DNA from: Colius striatus
Lineage: Eukaryota; Chordata; Aves; Coliiformes; Coliidae
NCBI RefSeq assembly: GCF_028858725.1
Contig: NC_084759.1
Span: forward strand, 175,179,770-175,243,769
DNA length: 64,000 nucleotides
Direction of reading: 5' to 3'
Made by a program: the position numbers and the translations under genes. Under the pieces are notes generated by a model. It had not been told where the DNA came from. It saw only the letters and a program-made list of their open reading frames with translations, and searched no databases. This document shows positions 36,301 to 49,942 of the stretch, one piece after another; the stretch's first letter is position 1, and every line of letters starts with the position of its first letter.

Positions 36301-38237
36301 GTGATACATGAAATAATACACTATTGGAATGAATACTTACATTCTGAATATAGGAGACTTGAAGATTAAAGACACACAGCACTGCACATTCTGGAGAGTT
36401 TGGTCCAGTTGCTCAGAGTTTTCTGGACCTCTCTCATTTATTTGTAACATGTAAACCCAGGTAAAAAACAGGGGGTCTTGTTTTACAGTAAAATAAGATG
36501 GAGCAACATCTGGTTAAGTGACTATTTTATTAATAAGAGTTGTAGTACAAATGTTAAAATATAAATCAGAAGGTACATATCTCCTGAGAGAGAAAAAGCA
36601 TTATAAAAGCACATTCCTTGCCTACAAATGGGACGTTCTGCTTTTGTTCTGCAAGAGACTCTGAGTGTTTATACTCCTGCTCTTCAGAGATCTGCATAAT
36701 AGATTTTTTAAATGACTAGTTCCTTTTCAAAACTTGCACAGACACATAGGTCAAGCCTTCATATCTAGGCAGAAAGATATAAACTGGAATGAACTTACTA
36801 TTGGCAAGGTTTACTATTTTTTCTAAGTATGTTGTACTGTTTTTAAACATGCACACACATATATGTATACAATATAAGTATGCACACATTGCTCTTATTC
36901 CTTAGAAGAGATTTTTATTCCTCATAGAGAAGCTGGGAAACTGACAAAACAATTTCTGAAGTCATCTCTTTTGGAGTTCATGGTTTTTATATTTTAAGCA
37001 CAGCTGCTGCCTGACAGGCTATTGTTCAGTTGAGCATGTGCCTCTCAGTATGGACTGTACATTTGTATTGAGTTAGAAAACCTGGGACACATGGTTTTCT
37101 CTGGAAAGCACTGAGGTCTTCAGGTCAAATGAGAACAAGAAGCAGCCACATATCATGCAAGCCTGAGGAGCCTCATGATTAAATGAAACTGAATGATATG
37201 AAGTATCAAACAGAAATGAGATTGGTTGGCCACAGCCCTAACCCTCATGTGCTAAAGACTGTACAATCTGAAGAGGTTATCATTTTCCTTATCTACTCCA
37301 CCATCTACACTAGACCTCATGAGACATGGTCCAAGAGAGACCATTAAAAGTCAGAGCACAGGTCCTCATTCAATCAGTGCATCTCAAACTTGATACCAGA
37401 AATCACACCTGAAAAGCTACCTAGAAGACCTAAATAATGGACAGGAAGCTGTCTAAGCTTAACCAGTGGAAAACACAGGACAGAAAAGCCAATCCCCACC
37501 ATTTACCTCTTTAGCTAAGGCATATTTCATTTACTTGTATATACCTGTATTTCAATACGTCACATGCCACTTATTCAAGAACTGAGAGAGCAGGTTTCAA
37601 GTCTTCCTCTGAGTTTGTGTTATATAAATTCATTATTTAATGCATACAATGTTTCCTTATGATTTCACCCACTGCTTGAAATAATTTGTGACTTCACAAT
37701 ATTTAATTTATACAATAATTACTTTGATTCTCATTAAGCTCCATTCATAACTGTATTGTTTCAATGTAGTTAGTTTTCCTAAAGTTAGCATAGTTTGGTT
37801 CAGATTTTAATTTTTTAATTGCTGGTTTCAGAATTTTTTTCAACAGAAAGCTTAGAATCCTGCAGAGTTGTTGTTTTCTTTCAGGACTGCAACATATGTT
37901 CACCAACCATGGATGATATGAAGTAATCTCAGATGATAAACTTGAAAGTTGCTGTGTTCTCTTTCTGATCTGATAGTCTCTGGTCACTTTGCTCACATTG
38001 CAGTAAGGAAAGAGGCACCTACTATCCTGTTTTTTTTACTATATTCTCAACAACAGATGGAGGAAGTCGGTTTCTTAAGTATGTGAGTCAAATTCAAAAT
38101 AGAAGAGAGTCCTAAGTCTGAGAAGAAATTTTGAAGATGTTAGTTTAATTTCACTCAGTATTGATAAAGTTGTACAGCCTGGCTTGCTGTCCATGCCTTG
38201 GAGTCCTGGAAATGTGGATAGCATCATCAGTTTAGAA
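33366..38237. other. Intergenic DNA, 4.9 kb without recognised genes
   Basis: AT-rich. It contains a T run near 34213 and an imperfect CA/TA-rich stretch near 36848-36890. Nothing coding is supported. Confidence 0.5.
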
Positions 38238-39353
38238 TAGGACAGAACAGAATAGAATAGTTCAGTTGGAAGGGACCTACAAGGATCATCTAGTTCTGCC
38301 TGATCATTTCAGAAAGAAATGCTTGCTAATGTGCAGTCTAAACCCCCCTTGGTGCAGCTTTGCACCATTCTCTTGTGTCCTGCCACTGGATACCACAGAG
38401 AAGAGATCAGCACCTGCCTTCCAACCTCCTCTCCTCTGGAAGTTGAAGACAGCAATGAGGTTGCCCTTCAGCCTTCTTTTTTTTCCAAACTAGACAAGCT
38501 TAAAGTCCTTAGCCACTCCTCACAGGACATCCCTTCCAGCCCTTTCACTAGCTTTGTTGCCCTCCTCTGGATGTGCTGAACACAGTGGCGTAATCACCTC
38601 TTTTGACTGTCTGGTCACACTGTGTTTGATACAGCCTAGATTTGCCTCTGGGCTGCCAGGTAAGACTGCTAATGCATGTTGTGTCTGATGTCAACCAGCA
38701 CCTCCAGACTCCTTTCTGCAGGGCTGCTCTCCAGCCACTGCTCTCCCAATTTATACTTGTGCCCAACATTACTCCATCCAAGGTGCAGGAAGGACTGGGC
38801 ATTGGGATTTGTTAAATTTCATCCCATTAATCATTGCCCAGTGCTCCAATCTCTGTGCAAGGCCTCTTATCTCCCAAGAGAGCCAACACTTCCCAGTTTG
38901 CTATGATCAGCAAACTTGCTAATGGTACATTCAACTCTTGCATCCAGATCCTCGAACTGTCCCTAGAATTGAACCCTGAGGAACACCACTAGTGACTGGC
39001 TGCCAGCCAGCTGTAGCCCCATTCACTATAACCCTTTGAGCTCTGCCCTTCAGCCAGTTCTTCACCGAGTACACCATGAACCACAACTCATTCCACAACT
39101 GTCCAGAAGGATGCTGTTTGGGACAGTATCTAAAGCCTTACTAAAATCCAGAAAAACCTACATCTGCCACCTTCCTTTCATCCACAAGGTGGGCGATGTT
39201 ATCACAGAAGGATATCAAAGTAGTTAAACATGACTTTCCTGCTGTGAACCCATGCCGACTGAGCCTGATGATAGTATTGTTCTCTAAATGCCTTTCAGTA
39301 GCACTCAGTATAATCTTCTCCATAATTTTTCCAGAACTGATGTTAGACTAACA
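38238..39353 (-). mobile_element. Old CR1-type LINE with reverse transcriptase remnant, minus strand
   Basis: The plus strand begins with the complement of a CR1 3' end (GAATAGAATAGTTCAGTTGG, then AAGGGACCTACAAGGATCAT). Read on the minus strand, 39323-39141 encodes a reverse transcriptase segment, MEKIILSATERHLENNTIIR followed by HGFTAGKSCLTTLISFCD, which matches the CR1 ORF2 pattern upstream of its catalytic motif. Downstream the frame is broken by many stops but keeps recognisable pieces, such as RRATKLVKGLEG near 38560 and a LSSLEKKEGNLIAVFNFQRR-like block near 38460. It covers more ORF2 than any other copy here. It is ancient and inactive. The upstream boundary is set where similarity fades. 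Confidence 0.85.
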
Positions 39354-42300
39354 ACTAAAGCTGGCTTTAGAAACAATGTTGTGGGCTCAGTTTTCATGAT
39401 GGATAGGGAAATGTCCTCTGGAGTGCCCCAGCAAGACAACCATGGTTTTGTGAACCTCTGGATGCTGGGCCAGTCCATCTCGGTGTCTCCTGCCACCTCC
39501 CTGCACAACTCATGGAAAGCTCAGCAGCACACAAGTTTCTACACAGACTCTCCCAGACAAGGAGCTGTTCTCCATCAACCCATCAACCTTTAATTTCCAG
39601 AAAGAAAGAAAAAAATCCATGTTTTAGACATGTTTGCAGCTGTCCTATGGCAGAAAAGGAGGCCATGCCGCTCCACTATTTTAATTTGCTCACCAAGAGA
39701 AAAGACCAACCCTCCCGCCCCTCTGGGGTTCCCAGGCAGGTGGAAGCCACTCCTCATTCCCATCACTGCAAGCACATACCGGTGCATGCCAGGTCAGAAT
39801 CATATCAGGCATCTACAAGTGGGCAATTTTCTGTTTTTCTAAGTAAAAAGATATAGTTTTTTAAGAAATTGTCAAATTAAATATAATTACTAACCTTAAG
39901 AATATTTGTTTTGCTTAATCTTTCTGTTTTCCATTTCAAGCACCATACATCTCTGTAGGGCCTTATTTCAAAGGGAGAGCACACACTTTTCATACAGTAG
40001 CTGCTGCTTGAAGTATATCATTGGAAAGTATTCAGCTCTCAGTCAGTCATCAGAAGAGAAAGTAATCTCTGCCCCATGAAAAGTGGGTTGTTTTAGAAAT
40101 GCTTTTTTGCCACTGCGAAAGTTCATCAAATCACTGTTTAAACCTACATTTTAATTCAAAATGCAGTCAACAATAAAACCTCCTTATCTACAAGTGAAAT
40201 TTAATATAGGGCTATTTCAAATATAGTGTTAAGCAGTTCTGGACTTGCAAACATATGCCTGTGAAAAGAAGTTAAATAATTAAGTAGGCTATTGAAATGC
40301 TGATCTCTGGCATTCCTAAATATCTGTATTTATTTCTTTGTTTTAACTAGAGCTTTCATTAGCACTTACTACTTTATTGTTTCATATTAAATAAATGTTA
40401 CAGTCACAAAGGCTCAGGCCATATACTGATTCATAATTTAGCATGAGTTATCAATTAACTTAATTAGTCAGACAAAACACTTTGTGCACACATAAACACT
40501 TCAGGACTAAATAAAAAGTGAGAAATCTTGTTCACTGTCCAAAAAAAACCCCACATTGATCTGTTAGTACTGGAACCTCAGACACAGAATGAATAAACTG
40601 TTTGCTTCTCATATGCAAATATTCTCTTACTGCAATCTGACAGATTAGAGAGGTTTTCTTACATCTAGGTTTTTCAAGGTCCAAGATTAACGAGAAGTTC
40701 TGATGAATATTATTGGCTAGATATTACATTTAACAGACATTAATATGATTAATCATTTAGGGCATGTAGGTAAATTGTGGTGTTTATAATACAAGGATGC
40801 ATTGCAAAGTTATTTCATACATGGAGGATTTTCAAAGTCCCGCATGATGACATTGATATAGTGCTACTACTCTGTTATAATCTTTGTATATTATTTAAGT
40901 GTAACAAATACTTCATTCATTGCCTGCCCTAAACTTTGCATTTGGTGACATTCTTGCTGCTGTGTTAATATCAGGTCTATTAAGCTGGACCTCATGGTCC
41001 ATTACCCTTTCTTTAGGCCTGACCTCATGAAGTTTAAGGGTCTTGAGCACAGTGTGAAAAAGCAAAGGGTTTCACTCTCACCCAAGGAGCTCATTAGGAC
41101 TTTATAGAAACACAAAAAATACTCACACAGTACCAACATTTGCACTGAGGGATACTCACCAGACAAACAGCCTGGTGTCAGGAGGTGTTCATTGTTCTCT
41201 TTTTCCAGGCCTGCACACCAATTTAGCAGGCTAACTAAAGAGATCGCTCATTTGTAATCCCTCATTTCAGCCTTTGTAGCAGAGATTCATTTGCCAGCAT
41301 CTTTTAACTCTGCTTCCTTGAAATTCCAGTTTCACTTAGGACAGCGTATTTGAAATGAACTGAACTATGCTGGGTAGGATTACACTTGCCAGTTGCTGTA
41401 GTGGGATTTGGAGGTTGTCTTTGTTTGCTGCCTCAAGGCAAGTAAACAGTCATTCACAGTACATTTTTAAAAAGACCTTTCTGCAAATCACTTATTGACC
41501 GAGGGCCAGGTTCTGCTCTGTTTACCTGCCTCGAATAACGCTCCTTTTCTCCTGAATTGCAGCTGAGTTACGGAAGGAGCACTGCACTACAGAAACTGCA
41601 GAGGCTGTCAGAGTCTGCCCCTAACCAAGACTGAAGAACTGCTCTTCTGTCATCAACAAAATAAGTTTGCTCTTCTCTGGCTGTAGTCGACCTGTCTACC
41701 TGTCTCTACAAAGTGTTATCATCTTTGGCAAACATCCTGTGTGCCATTAGCAGATGATAACACTGTTCACTATGGCTTTGGGTTCACTATAAAACATCTC
41801 CATATCTAAGACAATACATTGTTAAGCCTTTTGCAGCATTCAGCCTCTGAGAACATTTTCTCTGACCATATTTTAAACTGGTTTTGTTTGGTTTGGGTTA
41901 TTTATTTATTTATTTAAGACTCTGATATGAAACCTGAAGTACTGATTTTCAAATAATTTTTCTTTCTTTGAAAGCTGGTGCTCATTGCCTTGGGCAGCAG
42001 CAGGCAGCTTGCCAGGAGGCAGCTTTTGGTGTCATTTTCAGAATTTCTATGCTTTCTACAAAGGCAGAAACGACTAATTTGCAAAGCAAAGAGATCCACT
42101 CTACATCAAACCCTAAGGGCCTTTTATTTTTCTGGGAAACAGGAAAATTGTGTAGATAATTTTGTCTGGTGAAGATTCCTTCTGATGTTTCACAATAAGG
42201 TATCTTTCCATCAGGAGAACCTATTTAGTTTCCTGGCTATTTCCCACTTTCACTGAGCAAGGTTTGGCTCTAAGAAACAGCAAGTGACATTGAAATAACT

Positions 42301-45300
42301 ATAGCTTTAGGCTTGGCAAGGTGTAGGAAGCTGAAGTAAGACAATTGTTGTTTGCACATAAATGGCATCTAGGTGGAGTATTCCTCTTACTCGCCTATGT
42401 TGATTCACATTAAGCTACAAAATCGATGGAGATAAATATGGCAAGTATTTGTTATTCTGCTTTAATATATCAGCCACACAAAAGTAGCACTGCATGACAC
42501 CTGTATATCTTCATTTTGTGCAAAACTAGTCCTGTTAGTCAATGTGAATTTTTTCTACTTTAAAAAGTTACCATGAAGTCAATTTGGTACTGTCAGTGGA
42601 TACAATGTAAAATACATACAAACAAAACATTCCATTAAGGAAATTTCATATCCCTTCAGGCTCACTAGAATGGATTTGGGTCACTGGTATAGCGCTGGAA
42701 TGGTGTACATGTGTTGACAAATAAGTTCATAGCTAATTCTTGGTCAATGACTTTGCCTGCCAAATCAAGTGTGATTTATTCAAGATCCTCACCTAATGGA
42801 AAAGCTTGTGCCCTGCTTGTTTGAGAGTCATCATAAAGCAAACTCCTGGGATTTCCACAGCCACAGTTTGGTTATTTTTTTCATTACTATGCTATCTCTA
42901 TATAATTGCCTTAACTCACAAGATTACAACTTAGTTCCTTAGCTCCAGCCTCAACTCTTTCATCTCAGCTTACCTTTAACTAAGCCAAAACAGTTAATAT
43001 AATTTTTAGAGGAAATACAAGAGGAAGGTGCCAATGGAAAATTCTGTGTCTCATTCAAAAGGAGATGCTGAGAAGGATGCAACTAGGTTAGGTGGTATAA
43101 AAGGGAAGGAACCACTGGTCTTCTAGATCACACACAATATGAGTGGGGAATTTTTGGTAACAGTAGCCACCTACAGCTTCTCAGTTCAAGTGTGAGGGAC
43201 AAAGGACAAAACATGAAAACAGTTAACAACAATTTCAACATAGACTCAAATGATAGTCTGTACAAAACAGCTCATGTGAAGACTCAATACCGTCTTCATT
43301 GCAAAGTCACTGAGTTTATCCTAAACAGCTTTTCACTGACAACTAAACTTATTTGATATTGCTGATATTTGGATTCAGGAAAACGCAAAGCCATTTACTC
43401 AATCTACTTTGGCATCTCTGCTTTGGGAATGCAGAGAAAAGAGTGCACAGGGAGGTAGTAGCATGTAAACAAGCACTGCCATTTCTGCAATGAATGTCTG
43501 ATTGTGGCCTAGGATTTTGGCCTTTGGCCTCCAAATATATTTAACCTAAGACATGGTCAAGACACTGTAAACAGGAAGGCTCCTCAAGCTATCACATTTA
43601 TAATCAGTGATTTTCACTTTGTTCTTTCAGGAGCAATGCAAACAATCAAGTGAAGAAACTGTTCTTCCAACTACCATTGTTTTTAATTATAATGCAGAGG
43701 AAAAGTGAAGCCAGGAGTTAATTGAAGTGAGCCCACTAAAAGTCATGGCTTGTTAGATAAATTGTAGTATAAAAATCACCAGTAAGTCACTGACAATTTT
43801 AATGTTTCTTGTATGGATTTATTGGCATTCTTAAACAGACCAAGGCTGTGTGTAACACTATTCTTTCAACATTTTTCAGGATATTTCTGTTTAGATTGAA
43901 TTGTTACTTGGGATGAACTGCTCCTTTACCTTGGGTTCTGTTGTGTTCAGATTTTCACTGCCAGATGCCTAGGGACAAGTCCTTGGTGAGCTAAGAGAAA
44001 CTAGAAAGGAGTGTCTACTGCACACTCCCACAGATGTAAGAAATAAAGTAAGAAAGTATTAAAATCTTATAAACAGCATGGGACCCTCACTGCTGCATTT
44101 CAAGGATCTATGCTCTCTCTATCTGATGGTACTGTTCAGCTTTCAAGTTTTTTTCAGACTTGCTTGAAACAGAAATTGAGGCTTCTAAGTGCTATCAATG
44201 AATACTCACAAAGTACCTATGGCTAAATGAAAATTCATTCCAGTTTTTATACCTGCATATACAGCTTTTTGCACAATGGACCATAAACAGCTGATCTCTA
44301 GACTTTCCAATTATATTACCACTAACAATGTAAAAACAATATAATAGAGTAACTATGATATAACAGTAATTAAGATAACTAATAGGACAACTAGAACAGG
44401 TGTAAAGTTACCTTCAGAAAAAATAAACCAGATGTACAGCCCTTATAAAGTATCATACATGAAATTCAACAGAATTCTGTATGATCCTGCACAATGACAC
44501 AGAGTAGCAGGCCTTCTGAAGTGGTAGCATAGGGCAGAAAACCCATACAGGTGGGTTTAACAAAGACTGAAGACAAAAGGGGATTCCAAGAGATCTGAAA
44601 AGCAGGAGAGATTGATTGTATGAGGTGCAAAGGTTGAGCGTGGGTCTAATAAAGGCAGATGATGCTACAATATTACAAAAGCATCTTTAAGTGGGGTTAG
44701 GAAACCATGCTAAAATAATAGCTATGGCTTTGATATCTAGGAAAAAAACCCCAAAAAGTTAACTGGCCATTGAATCAAAAACAGAGTCACATTTTTCTAA
44801 GTTAGACAAAATAGTAAGAAAACACCCACATTGTCAGCAGCTGATGAGGTATTGCCTGGAAATGTCAAAGAGAAGGTCCTGCCGTGGCAACAAGCAATAT
44901 CGTATTTCAAGTAGCGTGAGAATAAAAAATGGCACTCCAGTTGAGGTTGGCAGGAGGACAGTCAGAAAAGCAAAGAGTCATAAACTCTGCAGGGCAATCT
45001 ATTACATAATCACTTCCAACTTTTTGAAATTGCATTCCCAAGTGGAATAATAACTTGGGACAGTACCATTTCCTACCAAGTGACATTTCAGGTAAGTGTT
45101 GCTCTGAAATGTGTAGGAAATGTGTAGATGACTTTACTGTTTCATTTTGGTGAGAGTGATTACTCGGTATTTTAGCATCAAAACCAAGTGCCCATAGTAA
45201 CAAAACACAAGTTTTCAATTCTGCTAATGAGCCTCTAGACAAAAATGACTGTGGTGTTTTCAAACGAGTGTTTTCCAACCACAAATATTTCATCAGCAAG

Positions 45301-46490
45301 TGTTGGACTAGCCATAATGACATTCATAATGAAAAGTGAATGGTTCTGACGTGGTACCATTGAGACACTACTCATTCTCTTGCAGAGTACAAATATAAGA
45401 CATCTAAATTAGGTGAGCTGTGGGGAATAAAGAAGAGAAGAAGTAAATGTATAGAAGGGAGTAGGTGCTCTGCAAATACCTGGCTAGATGACAACCTACC
45501 TTAACTGAGTAACTGATCACTTTTGTCTTTTGTCTTCTATCCCTTTGTCTTCTATTTCAGTGACCTGAGGAGGTTAAAAAGGGGTTGCTGGCTGCAGAAT
45601 TGTGCTAGTGAAGAATGAAAGTTTATGTACACAGGACAAAAAGACAATAAACATCAACAGGTTAAATAACACATGGTAAATACATCAGAGGGCCATTCCT
45701 TGGTAATTACATCTCTTTGTAACATTAAGATATCTCCTAAGTAATTTCTCCCTGTTGGCCCATTGTCTCAGTTAACTGATCTCCTCCCAAATATGTGCTA
45801 CCTAGTTATGATTTGTTATATATTAAGATAAAAACAAAACACAAAAACTGTTTCAGTAATTACTTGGAAAGATAACTGGGAAACATGTGAACACTAGTCA
45901 GCATGGATGCATAAAGGGAAAATTGTGTTTAACTGACATGATTAACTTCTTCATGAGAAAGACAATGAAAACTGACAGGTGTGAAATAGAAGACATCCCA
46001 AGTTTTACACTGGGGAAAAACGGTTCCTTAAATGAAATAAGAGAGGTGTATTAAATGGATATAAACTGAAGGATGTCATAAGAATTGTAATTAGGTATAG
46101 CATTTTTTCCAGTAATATATAAACACTCTGTAACAGATGTGCATTTCTGCAAAGCATACAAAAATGGTAAGACTGAACTTTAGTGAAGAAAAAGAGAATG
46201 AACGGATGAAAGCATTGGAAAAGATACCTATTTTAAAGTTATGAATCTTAGATCGCATTTATTGTCAAAATTTATTCTTGCATTTCCATTAAAATAATCA
46301 GAAAAAGGGTTTTAGAGTAATAACAGAAATTCAAATACATCACTTGATACTTGTAAAAATCTGGGAAAGGAAATAGCTTGTTTGCTTGGAGAGAAAAATG
46401 TAAATTAACATCTACAGCTTGGTAGGATAATTTGGTAGCACATTAAAAGCAGACATGTGAAGAATGCAAAAGACACCAAGCCCAGGTAAT
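39354..46490. other. Intergenic DNA, 7.1 kb without recognised genes
   Basis: Just beyond the old CR1 (39354-39600) the sequence is of mixed composition and may be further decayed repeat. The rest is AT-rich. An ATGCAAAT octamer is at 40613-40620 and an ATTT tetranucleotide run at 41898-41916. A 138-codon minus-strand frame at 44907-45323 has no family features. Confidence 0.5.
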
Positions 46491-46495
46491 AGCAG

Positions 46496-46743
46496 TGTAG
46501 TGCAACCGCTACGCGTACTGCAGCCCTGCTTCTCGGGAGGTGGCCGGACATCGCTGCTGATGGGAAGTACAGAGTAACAGCTTTATCTGCTTTTGCTTTG
46601 CTTCCTGCACGCGCGGCTTTGCTGCTTATTTATTAAACTGTCTTTATCTCAACCCACGAGACTCCCATCTTATTTTCTCCCCTTCCCTGGCTTGCTGAGG
46701 AGGTGGTGGGCACCTGGCATCCAGCCAGGCTCAAACTACCACA
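46496..46743 (+). mobile_element. Endogenous retrovirus solo LTR, 248 bp, with target duplication
   Basis: The element starts TGTAGTGCAACC and ends CTCAAACTACCACA, so it has the TG...CA ends of an LTR. It is flanked on both sides by the 5-bp duplication AGCAG (46491-46495 and 46744-46748). An ATTAAA polyadenylation signal is at 46632-46637, followed by ACTGTCTTTATCTCAACCCA, a sequence I recall from the R/U5 part of avian ERV LTRs. It therefore reads on the plus strand. No internal retroviral genes or second LTR lie beside it, so it is a solo LTR from LTR-LTR recombination. It is short for such LTRs and may be internally deleted. It stands out from its AT-rich surroundings by its CpG words. 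Confidence 0.82.
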
Positions 46744-46748
46744 AGCAG

Positions 46749-48282
46749 TGACTACCTCACAGCTGAGGAGCTTCTAAATCCACAGAAACAACTATTTCCA
46801 TGCCAACCTTTAACTTATGAAAAGATGAAGAAAAGGATTTCTTATATTCAGTCTTGTATTTTCACCACAGCAGTTTTATGCATACAGCCTTGCACCCTAT
46901 CATACTCTGAATCCCATCCCTCTTAACAATATAAGGTATAACTGTAAGTGAAAGCTTAACAGCATCAACGTATGCTTGAAACATTGTTCCAGGTCAGGAA
47001 AAAGCCATCAGTTCACAAAGACAATGAACACTACTCTAATTTGAAAAGAGTATTCCTAAAATGGATAATGGTCTTTTCACGAATTTTGACTTGGGAATTT
47101 TCGAAGTCAAATGCCCAAATTGAGTAAGACCCAAAAGAAAGGTGAGGCAGAATCTTCATTTTTATATTTGACTTCATAAAACTTGTGGAACTGTATGGTT
47201 AGAAAAAAATTCTAATGCTGGTTCATCCTGCTTATAAAATAGTTAATTTCCAAAAATGTGAATACCTTCCTTCAGACTATAATCACTCTAGTTATGATTA
47301 ACTCCAACAGAAACCCTTGGAAAATTTAATCAGATGGTTTCAACAAGATCCTTATCAGGCGTAATAGTCAATCTATGATTACAAGCCTCTGTGTCTATAG
47401 CACTGGCACAACCAGACTTCTTGCCAGCTTTTGGGCAACTACAAGACTGGTATTTTCAACAGATTCCAACAGATTTTCAACACCCCACAGATTCCAACTT
47501 CTCCCACAGGAGTCAGTCAACCCTCAAAGCAGAGGTCAGCACTCCAGTGTCCATCCTATGCCTAAGCCTCCAATGAAGTACACATACAGGTTTGGTTTTG
47601 CCAATGTCTCTGGAAGGGCCCATTTTGTTCATCAGAATCCAGATGCATTTAATGGATGGAAAACCTTAAGATGAAATACAATAGTTAGGGTCTCTTTTAG
47701 CCAAAATACATCCAGTAACATGGACAATATCCATTTTTTATGCTTTAGGCAGGTGCATAGATAGGTGGCCTCCAGCCAGCTGATACAAAACCTAGAAGCA
47801 ATTCTGCAGCAGAATGTGAAGACTTGTGTCAAGGTCACAGAGTGGAGCTTTTCTTAATGCCTCTCCTGTCCCATAGACCTCCTAGTCCAGACTATGCTCA
47901 TCTTAAGTGCCATGGCCTGCGATGTATGAATTAAAAAAACTTGATATTTTGGTCTAAAAAAAAGAGTATATGCAAGAATAGGAATTTACAGTCTTTACCC
48001 AAAAGATGTCTAAATACAGAAAGGCTTGAGGCCTTGTGGATCCTAGTGTTAGCCTATTCTAAGGACACACAAGTATGGGCCCTAGAGATTCTCTAGAAAG
48101 ATCTAGGAATATCCTGTTTTTCTCACTTTCTCTCAGCTCAGGTAGCTCTGTTCTGTGGTACTACATACATTGTAAATCCTATTACACAGAAAATTCCCAC
48201 TTACAACATTATTAAACAATAGGTTTATGTTGCATCATAGTTTATATAGACCTGTCATTGTGAACTTTGTTCCTGAATACTA
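46749..48282. other. Intergenic DNA between solo LTR and CR1
   Basis: AT-rich, with a small cluster of imperfect ATTCCAAC/CAACAGATT repeats at 47452-47500. No gene is supported. Confidence 0.5.
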
Positions 48283-48977
48283 AAAGTGATTCATAAGATA
48301 ACTCAGGCTGGAAAGACCTCAGGAGGTCTCTAGCCCAACTTTCTGCTCAAGTAGGGTGACTTCTGAGCAACAACCAGGTTTCTCAGGGCTTTATCCAGCT
48401 GGGTCTTGAAAATCTCCAGGGATGGAGACTGCACAGCCTCTCTGGGCAGCCTCTTCCACTGCCCGACTGTCCTCATGGGAAAAAAAGTTTTCATTGTATT
48501 AAGTCTCAATTTCTTATTTCAATTTATGCCTGTTGTCTCTTATTCTCTCTCCATGCTCCTTGCTGTGAAGAGCCAAACTATCTTCCTGCTAACCTTCCCA
48601 TAGGTACTGAGGGCTGTTGATTGTCCCCTGAAGCTGTGTCTGTTTCAGGCTGAACAAGCTCTCAGTTTCTCCTTACTGGGCAAGGGCTCCAGCCCCCAAC
48701 TAGCTTGGGGGCCTCTGCTGAACTTGCTCTAGTTTGTCAATCCTCTTGCATTGGTGGGCTCAAATTGGACAGAGTATCTAAATGTAGCCTAAAAAGTGCT
48801 GAGAAATGGGGAATGATCCCTATCCACAGTCAAAAAGCTGCATCCCTGTCCATACCACTCCTACAAAGCTGGTCCCCAGCCTGGGCTGCTGCAGGGGTGC
48901 TTCCCTTCTGGGGCCAGAATTTTGCATTTGTCCTTTCTGAATTTCATAAGGTCCCCTTAATCTTTGTATTTCCCCAG
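48283..48977 (-). mobile_element. Old CR1 LINE, minus strand, interrupted by an LTR
   Basis: The plus strand reads as the complement of CR1 from its 3' end (CTCAGGCTGGAAAGACCTCA) through the ORF2 tail (TGGGTCTTGAAAATCTCCAG; CCTCTCTGGGCAGCCTCTTC) to TTGTCCTTTCTGAATTTCAT. The copy is heavily mutated. Its recognisable sequence stops at the solo LTR that begins at 48978 and resumes, from a more upstream part of ORF2, after the LTR. Confidence 0.85.
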
Positions 48978-49937
48978 TGTCATAGTTTAGGCCCATCCAG
49001 GAACAAGGACCATAATCAGCCATAAGTACCAAGGGTATTTGGAACCCCCTAAGGACACAGAGGGCTCAGTTGTCACTTATGGTCCCAGGCAAAACAGACA
49101 AGACTACTCCACTTGGGGAAGGAAACAAACATTAATTTAATTAATCACCAAACAAAAAAGTAAAGCCCCAAAACATAACAAACAGAAAACAACATAGAGT
49201 GGTACAATGATGAAGAGCAAAACCAGCCCTTTAAGACCACTTTCTCCTCATCCCTCCCTTCTACCAGGCTGAGCCATGATCCTGGTGTCTTTATCTCCTT
49301 CCTCCATGAATGGCTCAGGGGGGCAGGGAATGGGGTTTCAGTCAGTCTTTTTCCCAATGGCTCCTGCTACTCGTCTCTCCTCAAGGCAGACAGACTCCTC
49401 GCTGGCCCTCCCTGCTCCAGCACAGGGTCACTCACACATCTGGCAGGCCTGCACAGGCTGCTCCAACATACGTTCATCCCGAGGGCTGCAGCTCCTCTCT
49501 GCCTCCTGTGTGTGTCTCTGAGGCACACAGGCTCTCCAGCATGGCCTGCGCCATGGCCATCTTCTCACACAGTCTCCTGCCCATCCCGGCTCACTCACCT
49601 GGAGCTGCTGGTGGCTCTCGGTCCTGCCATTGCCCTCCATGGGTTGCAGGGACATAGCCTGAGTTCTCACCATGGGCTGCAGAGGAGTATCTCGTATGGC
49701 ACTTCTCCCTTCCTTCCTCCTTGTCAGACTGTGGGGTCCACATGACCACCTCCATCGTGTACCACTCCTCCACCTCCTCTTCTGGCTCAGATTTCCCATC
49801 TTAAATGGTGATAGCAGAGGCACCAGATTGGCCCAGCCAGGCTAGGGTTGGTCCACCTCAAAGCCAGAGAATATTTCAAGAACTGCTTACTGAGACCTGT
49901 CACCAAGCAAAAAGTGGCTCCACACAAACCCATGGCA
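48978..49937 (-). mobile_element. Endogenous retrovirus solo LTR, 960 bp, inserted in CR1
   Basis: On the plus strand the element begins TGTCATAGTTTAGG and ends CAAACCCATGGCA. These ends form an imperfect terminal inverted repeat of about 13 bp. The 5-bp duplication CCCAG flanks it (48973-48977 and 49938-49942). The GTCATAGTTTAGGC end resembles the complement of the U5 end of avian ERVL-like LTRs, and an ATTAAA signal reads on the minus strand at 49141-49136, so minus is the likely sense. No internal retroviral genes remain. Open frames inside, including a 131-codon minus frame at 49428-49823, are not retroviral proteins. A five-base duplication fits ERVL-type integration. Confidence 0.8.
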
Positions 49938-49942
49938 CCCAG

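Noticed and set aside
44907..45323. 138-codon minus-strand frame
   Set aside because: I considered a decayed transposase, but no motif or neighbouring terminal repeat supports it.
49428..49823. 131-codon minus-strand frame
   Set aside because: It lies wholly inside the 960-bp solo LTR and has no retroviral protein features.
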